Below are positions 36,768 to 45,485 of a stretch of 64,000 nt of DNA, piece after piece; within the stretch, counting starts at the first letter, position 1, and each line of letters opens with the position of its first letter. A program made the position numbers and the translations under genes. Under the pieces are notes generated by a model, which was not told where the DNA came from, did not search any database, and saw nothing but the letters and a program-made list of their open reading frames with translations. Source of the stretch: Halomonas halocynthiae DSM 14573 (GTDB lineage: Bacteria; Pseudomonadota; Gammaproteobacteria; Pseudomonadales; Halomonadaceae); assembly GCF_000425725.1 (NCBI RefSeq), contig NZ_KE384439.1, forward strand, positions 281,309 to 345,308, read 5' to 3'.

Positions 36768-36849
36768 CGCAGTGCTCGTCAAGGGCGCTTTGCGTGTGCC
36801 TTTGCCTTCACTTTGCCATCCGCAGTGAATGGCATAATAAGGACCACAT

Positions 36850-37683
36850 ATGAGCACTGATTTTTCCTCTTCTTCTTCCGCATCTCCTGTTGCGTCGGCG
36901 CCGTCCTCGTTGCCAGTGGCGCTGCCGCTTGATCAGCAAATCGTGTTGGTAACCGGCGCAGGGCGTGGTTTAGGTGCTAGCCTTGCGCGTGCCTTTCTCA
37001 CTGCAGGGGCACGAGTCGTCGTTAATTACCGCAACAGTGCCAGTGGCGCTCAAGCGATAGTGGCTCAAGCCCCTGAGCGGGCGTTGGCGGTGCAGGCTGA
37101 TGTATGTGATGCTGGCGCGGTCAACGCCATGGTTGAGACAGCTCGGCAGCATTTCGGTGCGCCAGTGACTACGCTGATCAACAATGCACTGCCAGACTTT
37201 TCGTTTAATGGTGAGGCGCGTCCTGATGTGGGAGCCCTGCGCTGGGAGCAGTTGGAGCAGCAGTTTAGAGGTGTTAACCAGGGCGCTTTGAATCTGGTTC
37301 AGGCGGCGCTTCCGGGGATGCGTCAGCAGAGCTTTGGGCGCATCATTAATGTAGGCACCAACTTGTTTCAAAATCCCGTCGTGCCTTATCACGACTACAC
37401 CGCCGGTAAGGCGGCGCTGTTATCGCTGACGCGCACGTTTGCTCATGATTTAGGGCCGGATAACATCACCGTGAATATGATTTCTGGCGGTCTGCTGCGT
37501 ACCACTGATGCATCTGCGGCTACGCCTGACGCAGTTTTTGCGCTGATTGCTGCCAACACACCGTTGCGCCGAGTCATTACGCCTGACGAATTTGCTGATG
37601 CAGCGCTGATGTTTGCTTCGCCTTGGGCCCGCGCAGTCACAGGGCAAAATTTGGTGGTTGATGGCGGATTGGTAAAAGACTGA
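36850..37683 (+). CDS. TPP-riboswitch-controlled SDR family oxidoreductase
   Basis: The 277-residue short-chain dehydrogenase starts with a roughly 27-residue Ser/Ala/Pro-rich leader. The Rossmann loop TGAGRGLG is at residues 35-42, the NNA block (INNALP) at 110-115, and the YxxxK catalytic pair at Tyr183 and Lys187. The catalytic Ser position about 13 residues before the Tyr is Thr170. It resembles FabG-type reductases; Asn59 and Arg61 after strand 2 fit NADPH. Its substrate is unknown, but the riboswitch and co-translation with the FMN monooxygenase (stop and start share one base) tie it to thiamine-related chemistry. Confidence 0.82.
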   Translation: MSTDFSSSSSASPVASAPSSLPVALPLDQQIVLVTGAGRGLGASLARAFLTAGARVVVNYRNSASGAQAIVAQAPERALAVQADVCDAGAVNAMVETARQHFGAPVTTLINNALPDFSFNGEARPDVGALRWEQLEQQFRGVNQGALNLVQAALPGMRQQSFGRIINVGTNLFQNPVVPYHDYTAGKAALLSLTRTFAHDLGPDNITVNMISGGLLRTTDASAATPDAVFALIAANTPLRRVITPDEFADAALMFASPWARAVTGQNLVVDGGLVKD

Positions 37684-38978
37684 TGGCGACCAGTATGCAT
37701 TTGAACCTGTTTATCATGGGGTGTGGTCATCATAAAGCGGCGTGGCGCCATCCAAGCTCTGCTGTCGAGCGTCTTGGCGATATCAGCTACTATGAAGCAT
37801 TGGCGCGCACGGCTGAACGTGGCAAGTTCGATGCGGTATTTTTTGCTGACGGGCAAGCGGCTGGCAATGTTGCGGATGGGCCGTTGTGGTTTTTGGAGCC
37901 ACTGACCACGCTTGCTGCGATGGCTCGCGCAACCGAGCATATCGGCCTGATCTCCACTATTTCCAGCACCTTTTACACGCCGTTTCATGCGGCGCGAATG
38001 CTGGCATCATTGGACCATATTTCACGCGGGCGAGTGGGCTGGAACCTGGTGACGTCAATGTTCGATAGTGAGGCGCGTAATCATAATTATCCTGCAATGC
38101 CGTCACATGCTGAGCGCTACTCTCGGGCCGCCGAGTTCGCTGATACGATGCTGGCGCTGTGGGATAGCTGGGAGGAAGATGCTCTGCGCTGTGATCGTGC
38201 AGGCCTGTTTGCTGACCCGGATAAGGTCCAGGCCATTACGCATCAAGGTGAGCACTTTCTGGTTGATGGGCCGCTTAATATTCCGCGCCCACCTCAGGGA
38301 CGGCCAGTGCTATTTCAAGCAGGCGCTTCTGAGCAGGGGCGTGACCTTGCCGCTCGGTATGCCGAAGCGATTTATGCCGTGGCTTATGACCTTGACTCGG
38401 CCCAAGCCTATTATCGTGATATCCAGGCGCGGGTAGCAAGTTGTGGCCGCTCGCCGGTGGCCATTATGCCCGGCTTGGTGACGTATGTGGCGTCTAGCGA
38501 GGCAGAGGCCCGAGTGCGTCAGCGTGAGCTGGATGTGCTGCTGCCTACCCAGGATTCGCTTCGTCAGCTAAGCCAGTTTATCGGTCAGGACTGCAGTGAC
38601 TGGGCGTTGGATGCACCACTACCAGCGCTGCCGCCGCTGGAGGAATTTACCGGGCCTAAAGGGCGCTATGCCACGATTCTGCGCATTATTGACTGTGAGA
38701 AGCCAACGCTGCGTGAGTTGCTCGGGCGACTGGCGGCGGGTGGCGGGCATTGCACCATGATTGGTACGCCGGAAAAAATTGCTGATGAAATGCAGCGCTG
38801 GGTAGAGCAGGGCGGCGCTGACGGCTTTAATTTGATGCCGCCGGCGCTGCCTTCAAGTATTGATGACTTTGTCGATCAAGTGGTGCCGGTATTACAGCAG
38901 CGGGGGCTGTTTCGTCGAGAATACACGGGATGCACCTTACGCGAGCACCTCGGCCTAGAGAGGCCGAGTGCATCGTAA
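37683..38978 (+). CDS. FMN-dependent monooxygenase, NtaA/SnaA/DszA-like
   Basis: This is a 431-residue luciferase-like (LLM class) flavin monooxygenase of the nitrilotriacetate/dibenzothiophene-sulfone subgroup. Visible signatures are FDAVFFADG, LEPLTTLAAMARATEHIGLI, the flavin-contact segment DHISRGRVGWNLVTS, and RPVLFQAGASEQGRDLAARY. Relatives need reduced FMN from a separate reductase and split C-N or C-S bonds or oxidise aromatics. Overlap with the SDR and control by the TPP riboswitch suggest the substrate is a thiamine-related heterocycle. It ends 14 bases before the convergent symporter gene and has a perfect 8-pair hairpin (38949-38968) just before its stop. Confidence 0.82.
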   Translation: MATSMHLNLFIMGCGHHKAAWRHPSSAVERLGDISYYEALARTAERGKFDAVFFADGQAAGNVADGPLWFLEPLTTLAAMARATEHIGLISTISSTFYTPFHAARMLASLDHISRGRVGWNLVTSMFDSEARNHNYPAMPSHAERYSRAAEFADTMLALWDSWEEDALRCDRAGLFADPDKVQAITHQGEHFLVDGPLNIPRPPQGRPVLFQAGASEQGRDLAARYAEAIYAVAYDLDSAQAYYRDIQARVASCGRSPVAIMPGLVTYVASSEAEARVRQRELDVLLPTQDSLRQLSQFIGQDCSDWALDAPLPALPPLEEFTGPKGRYATILRIIDCEKPTLRELLGRLAAGGGHCTMIGTPEKIADEMQRWVEQGGADGFNLMPPALPSSIDDFVDQVVPVLQQRGLFRREYTGCTLREHLGLERPSAS

Positions 38979-38992
38979 AGCCTGCGTTATGA

Positions 38993-40438
38993 CTAACGGC
39001 TAAAGCGTTGTACCAGAGTCGCCAGGCGCGAAAAATCAAAATGCTCCTGAGCCGGTAATACACGCATTAGTACAACAGAGGTGAGCACTGGCACCAAGGC
39101 GGCGAGCAAGAAGCTCTCCAACAAGGTGTCAGTACTTGCGCCGGGAGCGGGAAACATCAATAGCCCTGCCACCAGCCCGCACGTCGTGCTGATCACGGCA
39201 TTACGACCCTCATAACGACGGTTAAATAACCCAAAAAATACCGGAAATGCGGCTGCTGAACACAGCAGGTCAGCCAGTAAGAACAGATAGAGCACGCTGA
39301 ACCCTTGAGCGGCAACCCAGGTGATTGGCAGGGCGGCGAGCACAATCAGCCAGCGAGCAAAGCGCATCAAGGTGATTTCACTGGCGTTAGGTAGCAGGCG
39401 GTGCATATCTACCGCAATGATGCTGGAGGTGGCGTTGATAGTGGAGTCGGCACTGCTCATCACCAGTGCTAGCCCTAGTGGAACCAGCGCCAGTGCAAAC
39501 CACAGCGGTACGTTGTCCAGTAGCACGCTGAATAAGGCGACAGAGCCATCGCCTTCTAACCCCAGGCCGACAAATGCTAATCCGAACAGCCCCATCATGA
39601 AGATGATCGGCAGGTTAAGTAGGCCGCTGATCCAGAAACTGCGGCGCAAAACGCTGACGTTTTTTGCTGCATAGATACGTTGCCAGGTGCCTTGGTAGAA
39701 CAGCCCGGTTAGCACCACGGCAATAAAGAAGGTTATGCCAGCGCGTATGCCGCCCGTATCACTGAAATCCAGTAACTCCGGGGCGCGTTGGGCCAGGCCG
39801 TCAACGGTTGGCGCAATACCGCCAGCGGCTTGCCAGCCAAAGAATAGCAACAAGGCCAGTAAGGGAAGTATTACCACCATTTGTACCTTGTCGGTAAAAA
39901 TGGAAGCGCGTAGCCCGCCATAGAAGGTATATAGCACCGTGGCCAGCATCACGACACTGGCCGTCAACCACAGAGGAATAGGAGCTAGCAGTGTTACCAT
40001 GCGAGCCACAGCGGTGAGGCCCGCCGCCAGTGAAATGAACAGATAAAGCAGCATGATCGAGAGTGTAAAGGCGTACATGGTGCGCCCGTAACGGTGGATC
40101 ACAAACTCCGTGAGCCCATGTCCTTCGGGCATGAGTTCACGAATACGCTGGCCGAGCGGAATCATGATCAGCCGCGGTACGCAAGACCCCAGGGCGTAAC
40201 CCAGTAACGCGCCGATGCCGCCCCATGTCGCCGCTTGTGCAGGGCCAAATAAGACCCAAGTGCCAAGTGTGGTGGCCAGTAAGGTAATCACTGTAGCGTG
40301 AGTGTTTTGTGAATTTCGCGCAGCAATGTAGTTATCTAGATCTACCGGGTGACGGCGGGCATACAGCAAGCCAGGAATGGCAAAAGCAGCAGCGCAGAAT
40401 ATTAGCCAAGTGGCCGTCCAGACGGGGTCAAGTGACAT
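38993..40438 (-). CDS. sodium:solute symporter family protein under a TPP riboswitch
   Basis: This is a 481-residue SSS-family (SLC5-like) transporter with about 13 hydrophobic segments. TLLATTLGTWVLFGPAQAA, YTFYGGLRASIFTDKVQMV (the family signature region) and LVMSSADSTINATSSIIAVD are diagnostic and include the serines usual at the Na2 site. The ATG 40438 is preferred to 40459 because AGAGGA lies upstream at acceptable spacing. Riboswitch control implies uptake of thiamine or a precursor or breakdown product. Some SSS members were predicted as thiamine-related carriers (ThiV) from riboswitch control. The exact cargo is not readable. Confidence 0.85.
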   Translation of the reverse strand: MSLDPVWTATWLIFCAAAFAIPGLLYARRHPVDLDNYIAARNSQNTHATVITLLATTLGTWVLFGPAQAATWGGIGALLGYALGSCVPRLIMIPLGQRIRELMPEGHGLTEFVIHRYGRTMYAFTLSIMLLYLFISLAAGLTAVARMVTLLAPIPLWLTASVVMLATVLYTFYGGLRASIFTDKVQMVVILPLLALLLFFGWQAAGGIAPTVDGLAQRAPELLDFSDTGGIRAGITFFIAVVLTGLFYQGTWQRIYAAKNVSVLRRSFWISGLLNLPIIFMMGLFGLAFVGLGLEGDGSVALFSVLLDNVPLWFALALVPLGLALVMSSADSTINATSSIIAVDMHRLLPNASEITLMRFARWLIVLAALPITWVAAQGFSVLYLFLLADLLCSAAAFPVFFGLFNRRYEGRNAVISTTCGLVAGLLMFPAPGASTDTLLESFLLAALVPVLTSVVLMRVLPAQEHFDFSRLATLVQRFSR

Positions 40439-40484
40439 GGTGGTGCATCCTCTATCCATGGTGACCGGGGCGGTCCAGGCGGGC

Positions 40485-40513
40485 CTCGTCGCGCAATAAT
40501 AATGCGCGATGAG
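40485..40513 (-). promoter_or_regulatory. strong hairpin in the leader between the TPP aptamer and the symporter start
   Basis: An 11-pair stem (CTCGTCGCGCA at 40485-40495 with TGCGCGATGAG at 40503-40513, one G-T wobble) has a seven-base A/T loop. No T tract follows in either direction, so it is not an intrinsic terminator. It is a candidate part of the expression platform. Confidence 0.45.
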
Positions 40514-40544
40514 CAGGAAGAGGCAAGCGAGCTTGCGTGTAAAA

Positions 40545-40638
40545 TCCTTCCCTTCGCCGGCATGACCCGGATCAGGTTCAAAGGGTTACCAGCCGTATTG
40601 CTGGATTCTCAGCCCAAAAGGGCACCCCTAGGAGAAGC
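40545..40638 (-). promoter_or_regulatory. TPP (thi-box) riboswitch upstream of the symporter gene
   Basis: Reading the minus strand, the conserved blocks are AGGGGTGCCC, GGGCTGAGAATCC, then AACCCTTTGAACCTGATC and GTCATGCCGGCGAAGGGAAG. These are the core TPP-binding elements. The variable P3 arm is CAGC-loop-GCTG. It sits 107 bases before the symporter ATG. The rest of the gap between this element and metI (40639-40708) shows no gene. Confidence 0.95.
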
Positions 40639-40708
40639 ACGAGCGTAGATAGAGAAAACCGATAAGTCAACTTGATGAAAGCGTCGGTAGGCCGTTAAGC
40701 ACCAAGGA

Positions 40709-41362
40709 CTATTTGTGATCGCTTTTGCGTACCAGGTAATCGCCTAGGCTTTGGAACAGTTGCACCATGACAACCAAGATGACCACGGTAATTAGCATAA
40801 TGGTCGGGTTGAAGCGGTTGTAGCCGTAGCGAATGCCCAAGTCGCCAAGGCCGCCGCCGCCTACTGCGCCGGCCATGGCTGAGTAGCTGATCAACGTAAC
40901 GGCGGTGACGGTCAATGCGGTAAAAATTCCACCGCGAGCTTCGGGCAGCAGCACGCGAGTAATGATCTGCCAGGGCGTGGCACCCATGGACTGCGCCGCT
41001 TCAACCAGTCCAGGAGATACTTCATTGAGTGCTCCCTCAACCAGCCTGGCGATGAAGGGAATAGCCGCAATAGTCAGCGGTACTGACGCAGCATTGGTGC
41101 CGATTGATGAGCCCACCAGCATGCGGGTAAAAGGGATGATCGCCACCATCAGAATGATGAAAGGAACCGAACGACCAATGTTGGTGATGATCCCCAGCAC
41201 GCCGTTGAGTGCTGGGTTGGCCAGCACCTGCCTAGGGCGCGTGACATACAACAAAACGCCCAGAGGGATACCTAGCAGTGCAGAAATAACGCCAGAAATG
41301 CCCACCATGTAAAGGGTGTCGAGGGTGGCCTTGAGAATCAGGTCAAACATCGCGCTGGACAT
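40709..41362 (-). CDS. metI: methionine ABC transporter permease
   Basis: MetI forms the membrane channel of the methionine importer. It is a 217-residue protein with five hydrophobic segments. The EAA loop that contacts MetN is EAAQSMGATPWQIITRVLLPEA, shortened here as EAAQSMGATPWQII. The other marks are NIGRSVPFIILMV and AGAVGGGGLGDLGIRYGY. The ATG 41362 has GGAGG nine bases upstream and is preferred to a TTG two codons earlier. It overlaps the metN end by 20 bases. Confidence 0.93.
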   Translation of the reverse strand: MSSAMFDLILKATLDTLYMVGISGVISALLGIPLGVLLYVTRPRQVLANPALNGVLGIITNIGRSVPFIILMVAIIPFTRMLVGSSIGTNAASVPLTIAAIPFIARLVEGALNEVSPGLVEAAQSMGATPWQIITRVLLPEARGGIFTALTVTAVTLISYSAMAGAVGGGGLGDLGIRYGYNRFNPTIMLITVVILVVMVQLFQSLGDYLVRKSDHK

Positions 41363-42389
41363 GGCCAAGCACCTCCACGGTCAAGTCGTGCTGTTGTAAA
41401 TAATCGAGGGCCTTTTGGGTATCAGCCTCTGAGCCCATTAGTTCAGCAATCATCAGGCCAAGAGTGCGCTCCTGAATTGACTCAACCTTGGCTTGCAGAA
41501 TGCTGACATCAACACTGCAGTCTCGGGCAAGGCGCGAGACCAGTGGCGTTGATACCGCGTCGCCGGAAAAAGCCAAACGCACCACGGGGTGCGTGTTAGC
41601 TCTTGGGTGCTCTTCCAGCCGTTCTATGAGTGCCCGCGGTGGTTCAAGCTCCAGAAAGTCATTGAGAAACTCACGGCCCAGCTGGGTGCGAGGCGCGGTA
41701 AAGAAGTCACCTACCTCGGCGTCTTCGACCAGCACACCATCGGAGATCAAACTGACACGATGGCAGATGGTTTTTACCACTTCCATCTCATGGGTGATCA
41801 GCAGGATAGTCAGTCCCAATTTACGGTTGATGTCTTGCAGTAGTTCCAGAATTGAACCGGTGGTTTGCGGGTCCAGTGCTGAGGTAGCCTCGTCACACAG
41901 CAGCACCTTAGGTTGGCTGGCTAGCGCACGCGCGATGGCCACGCGTTGCTTTTGCCCTCCAGACAGTTGTGCCGGGTACTGGTTGGCCTTTCCTGCCAAA
42001 CCCACCAGCTCGAGCAGCGGCGTAATACGTTGCTGAATTTCGCTACGTCGCATGCCCATTAGCTCTAGTGGCAATGCCACATTGGCGGAGACGGTTCGCG
42101 ACGTCAGTAGGTTGAAGTGCTGAAAGATCATACCAATACCGTGACGCGCTTTGTTTAAGGCGTCGCGAGACAGTTGAGTCAGTTCTTGACTGTCAACTGT
42201 GACGGTACCCGTTGTTGGGCGTTCCAGTAGATTGACGCAGCGGATCAGCGTTGATTTTCCCGCACCAGATAAACCGATTACGCCATGGATCTGGCCTTTA
42301 GGCACATGAAGGCTAGTCGCCTTGAGTGCTTCAACAGGCGCACCTTTTTTTGATTCGTAAGTTTTAGAAACGTTATGCAGTTCTATCAT
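41343..42389 (-). CDS. metN: methionine ABC transporter ATP-binding protein
   Basis: MetN hydrolyses ATP to drive methionine uptake. It is 348 residues. Walker A is GLSGAGKSTLI, the signature LSGGQKQRVAIARAL, Walker B LLCDEATSALDP, and the H-loop ITHEMEVV. The C-terminal NIL (ACT-like) domain (about residues 265-345) senses intracellular methionine and inhibits transport. The ATG 42389 with GGTGG upstream is used rather than a TTG at 42401. It is first in the metNI operon. Its upstream gap shows no riboswitch I can recognise. Confidence 0.93.
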   Translation of the reverse strand: MIELHNVSKTYESKKGAPVEALKATSLHVPKGQIHGVIGLSGAGKSTLIRCVNLLERPTTGTVTVDSQELTQLSRDALNKARHGIGMIFQHFNLLTSRTVSANVALPLELMGMRRSEIQQRITPLLELVGLAGKANQYPAQLSGGQKQRVAIARALASQPKVLLCDEATSALDPQTTGSILELLQDINRKLGLTILLITHEMEVVKTICHRVSLISDGVLVEDAEVGDFFTAPRTQLGREFLNDFLELEPPRALIERLEEHPRANTHPVVRLAFSGDAVSTPLVSRLARDCSVDVSILQAKVESIQERTLGLMIAELMGSEADTQKALDYLQQHDLTVEVLGHVQRDV

Positions 42390-42840
42390 TCGGGCCACCA
42401 AAATGGCGCCTGGTTAGCTGCGGGCATGTGCTGGGCTGTCATAGAGGGAATTGGCTTGTTGAAAAGCCACCTCAAGAAAGGGTGGCCGTTATGCAAGACA
42501 CACCCGTTTAGCTGCACTTCACACGCAGAAATATCAGCGTGCTGGCGCCCGCAATCTGGGGGTCAAATCGGCGCCGACAAAAGAGGTCGACAAGCCTAGG
42601 GTTCAGGGGCGAGCTTGTCAATTATAACCGCCATAACGTACATGTTTTGTAGGGGAAAACGTGGCCGGCGACTATTTATACCGTTATCTATTCAGCCGTT
42701 TCACTCAACGCTAGACTGGATACATGCCTCACAGCTCTCTAAACTATCAGCATATTAGTTAATTATTAAGTTATCGCTAATTTTACCGTTAACAGATGAC
42801 GCTTAGCAGGTACTCTGTTAGGCAAACAGGAGAACAACGC
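42390..42840. other. 451-base divergent intergenic region between metN and ribE
   Basis: This gap shows no gene with family-like sequence. I looked for an FMN riboswitch (RFN element) before ribE and a SAM-type element before metN and saw neither. The right half (about 42660-42790) is AT-rich and likely holds the ribE promoter. Confidence 0.5.
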
Positions 42841-43485
42841 ATGTTTACCGGCATTGTGCAGGGCACCGCTGAACTCGTCACAATTAATGAAGCCGATGCT
42901 TTTCGCACCCATGTGCTGGCGTTGCCAGGCGCGATGCGCGATGGGCTCGAGGTCGGTGCGTCAGTCGCTCATAACGGTGTTTGCTTAACCGTAACGCACA
43001 TTGACGGCGAGCACGTCAGCTTTGATTTGATGCGTGAAACCTTGCGTGTCACCAATCTAGGGGCGCTTGGCGTTGGTGATAAGGTGAATATTGAGCGGGC
43101 GGCGCGCTTTGGTGATGAAATTGGCGGTCACGCCATGTCAGGGCATGTAATGGCGATGGCTGAGCTGATTGAGATTGATGCGGCACCGAATAATCGTCGT
43201 ATATGGTTCAGGCTACCTGCAGAGCTAAGGCGTTTTGTGTTTGCCAAGGGGTACATCGGTGTGGATGGCGCGAGTTTAACAATTGGTGCAGTAAGAGAGT
43301 CTGAATCGAACCAGAGTGGCCAACAGGGGTTAGAGTTTTGTGTCGACCTGATACCAGAAACTCTGGCGCGTACCATAATGGCGGAGCGAGGCGTGGGGGA
43401 GCAGGTCAATATCGAAATTGACCCGCAAACCCAGGCAATCGTCGAGACTGTCGAACGTGTCATGGTCGCTCAGCGTCACGAGTAA
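42841..43485 (+). CDS. ribE: riboflavin synthase alpha subunit
   Basis: The enzyme dismutates two 6,7-dimethyl-8-ribityllumazines to riboflavin. It is a 214-residue protein formed of two similar beta-barrels: [13 protein letters not shown] opens the first, and a matching [14 protein letters not shown] begins the second. [10 protein letters not shown] and VDGASLTIG are the paired ligand-binding segments. The ATG 42841 has AGGAG nine bases upstream, so the in-frame ATG at 42796 is not used. It stands alone, apart from other rib genes. Confidence 0.94.
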   Translation: MFTGIVQGTAELVTINEADAFRTHVLALPGAMRDGLEVGASVAHNGVCLTVTHIDGEHVSFDLMRETLRVTNLGALGVGDKVNIERAARFGDEIGGHAMSGHVMAMAELIEIDAAPNNRRIWFRLPAELRRFVFAKGYIGVDGASLTIGAVRESESNQSGQQGLEFCVDLIPETLARTIMAERGVGEQVNIEIDPQTQAIVETVERVMVAQRHE

Positions 43486-43593
43486 AAAAGCCCCGCTAAT
43501 GCACACTGTGAAGATGCCAACAGTCACGTCATCCGGTACCATGTGCGGCTTTCTCGCCTTTGGGTTTCCTTTCGCCTACGCAGGAACGACCTC

Positions 43594-44898
43594 ATGCTGA
43601 ATCGCCTGTTTGAGAAGCACTTTAAGCTTACCGAGCACGGGACTGACGTTAAAACAGAAGTTATCGCCGGTATTACCACTTTTCTTACCATGGCCTACAT
43701 CATTTTCATCAACCCGAGTATTCTCTCGAAGTCGGGAATGGATTACGGCGCGGTATTTGTGGCGACTTGTCTGGCAGCAGCCATTGGGTGTTTGGTGATG
43801 GGGATTTATGCCAACTACCCCATTGCTCAGGCACCAGGCATGGGCCTGAATGTATTCTTCACGTACAGCGTAGTGTTAGGAATGGGCTATAGTTGGGAAA
43901 CGGCGCTAGGTGCGGTGTTTCTGTCGGGCTTTACCTTCTTTCTTTTGAGTATCTTTCGCATTCGTGAATGGATCATCAATTCAATTCCGATGTCGCTGCG
44001 GCTGGGAATCGCTGCGGGTATTGGTTTGTTTCTGGGCATGATTGCGCTTAAAAATGGCGGTATTATTGTTCAGCATCCTGCTACCTATGTGGCGCTTGGT
44101 GATATGACCCAGCCTGCAGCGCTGTATTCGCTGGCGGGGTTTTTCGTGATTACGGCGTTGTCGTACCTACGGGTTACTGGTGCGGTGATGATAGGAATTC
44201 TCGGTGTTACCGTGGTTGCCATTATCTTGGGCCATAACACCTTTGGCGGCTTGGTATCGATGCCACCATCCATCATGCCCACACTGCTTAAGTTAGACCT
44301 AGCAGGTGCGTTTGATGTGGCGATGCTTAGCGTTATTTTTGCGTTCTTGTTTGTCGATTTATTTGATACCTCTGGCACATTAATTGGTGTTGCCCACCGA
44401 GGAGGCCTGCTCGACAAAGACGGTAAATTACCGCGTATTGGGCGTGCCATGATGGCAGACAGCACTGCTTCCATGGCCGGGGCTGCATTAGGTACGTCAA
44501 CGACAACAAGTTATGTCGAGTCGACGGCAGGTATTGCTTCTGGCGGAAGAACAGGGCTTACCGCGGTTGTTGTTGCGATCCTGTTCCTGCTCAGTTTGTT
44601 TTTTGCGCCGCTGGCTGGTTCGGTTCCCGCCTACGCGACCGCTGGTGCATTGTTGTATATCGCGGTGCTGATGGCGGGTAGTTTGGCTCATGTCGACTGG
44701 AATGACCCCACGGAAGCGGCGCCAGTGCTAGTTGCGGCACTGGCGATGCCGTTAACGTTTTCTATTGCTGAAGGCATTGCACTGGGTTTTATCAGTTTTG
44801 TGGCGATTAAAACGTTATCTGGCCGTTTTCGCGACCTCAATCCTGCGATTGTTATTCTGGCCCTTTTGTTTGCTGCCAAGTTTTTGATGTTTAATTAA
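43594..44898 (+). CDS. NCS2 family purine permease (AzgA/GhxP-like)
   Basis: This is a 434-residue transporter with 12-14 hydrophobic segments. The start LFEKHFKLTEHGTDVKTEVIAGITTFLTMAYI is the hallmark of the COG2252 branch (here LTMAYIIFINP). QAPGMGLNVFF and GTSTTTSYVESTAGIASGG hold the purine-binding residues. COG2252 members import adenine, guanine or hypoxanthine with H+. It sits 34 bases before apt, which supports purine uptake. The ATG 43594 has AGGA about nine bases upstream. Confidence 0.9.
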   Translation: MLNRLFEKHFKLTEHGTDVKTEVIAGITTFLTMAYIIFINPSILSKSGMDYGAVFVATCLAAAIGCLVMGIYANYPIAQAPGMGLNVFFTYSVVLGMGYSWETALGAVFLSGFTFFLLSIFRIREWIINSIPMSLRLGIAAGIGLFLGMIALKNGGIIVQHPATYVALGDMTQPAALYSLAGFFVITALSYLRVTGAVMIGILGVTVVAIILGHNTFGGLVSMPPSIMPTLLKLDLAGAFDVAMLSVIFAFLFVDLFDTSGTLIGVAHRGGLLDKDGKLPRIGRAMMADSTASMAGAALGTSTTTSYVESTAGIASGGRTGLTAVVVAILFLLSLFFAPLAGSVPAYATAGALLYIAVLMAGSLAHVDWNDPTEAAPVLVAALAMPLTFSIAEGIALGFISFVAIKTLSGRFRDLNPAIVILALLFAAKFLMFN

Positions 44899-44932
44899 TC
44901 TTTGATCGTTGCGGAAAGGATTCGAAAGCTCG

Positions 44933-45478
44933 ATGAGTATCTACGGTGATTATATTAAATCAGTGATTCGTACCGTACCCGACTGGCCGCAGTCGGGTGT
45001 GAATTTTCGCGATATCACACCACTTTTGCAGAACAGCTCTGCTTTTCGCAAACTGATTGATGGTTTTGTGCATCGCTATCAGGAGATGAATCTTGATGCG
45101 ATTGCCGCTATTGATGCGCGTGGCTTTATTGTTGGTGCGCCGTTGGCTTACGAGCTGAACTGTAGCTTTGTGCCGGTGCGCAAAAAAGGTAAGTTGCCAT
45201 TTTCTACCATCAGCGAGACTTACACGCTGGAGTATGGAGAGGCGGAAGTTGAGTTACATGCTGATGCCTTTAAAAAAGGCGATCGCATCTTGGTCATGGA
45301 TGACCTGATTGCTACGGGTGGCACCATGTTGGCTGCTGCCAAACTGATCACCCGTAGTGGTGGCCTGGTGGTAGAAACCGCCACAATTATTGACCTGCCG
45401 GAGCTCGGCGGTTCCAAACGCATTCGCGAAGAAGGCTATGATGTTTTCGCGGTGTGTTCCTTTAACGAAGACGAGTAA
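44933..45478 (+). CDS. apt: adenine phosphoribosyltransferase
   Basis: Apt salvages adenine to AMP using PRPP. The 181-residue protein contains [34 protein letters not shown] and the PRPP loop [17 protein letters not shown] 44933 is chosen; GAAAGGA lies about 12 bases upstream. The upstream gene is the purine permease and the next is gpt, so uptake and salvage are grouped. Confidence 0.95.
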   Translation: MSIYGDYIKSVIRTVPDWPQSGVNFRDITPLLQNSSAFRKLIDGFVHRYQEMNLDAIAAIDARGFIVGAPLAYELNCSFVPVRKKGKLPFSTISETYTLEYGEAEVELHADAFKKGDRILVMDDLIATGGTMLAAAKLITRSGGLVVETATIIDLPELGGSKRIREEGYDVFAVCSFNEDE

Positions 45479-45485
45479 CTCGCCC

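Noticed and set aside
38949..38968. Terminator between the convergent monooxygenase and symporter genes
   Set aside because: The perfect 8-pair hairpin lies inside the coding end and lacks a T tract on either strand, so only a structural role can be suggested.
40485..40513. Intrinsic terminator between the second riboswitch and the symporter
   Set aside because: The hairpin is strong but neither side has a run of T residues.
42390..42840. FMN riboswitch before ribE or a SAM-type element before metN
   Set aside because: The conserved blocks of the RFN element and of SAM riboswitches were looked for in the gap and not found.
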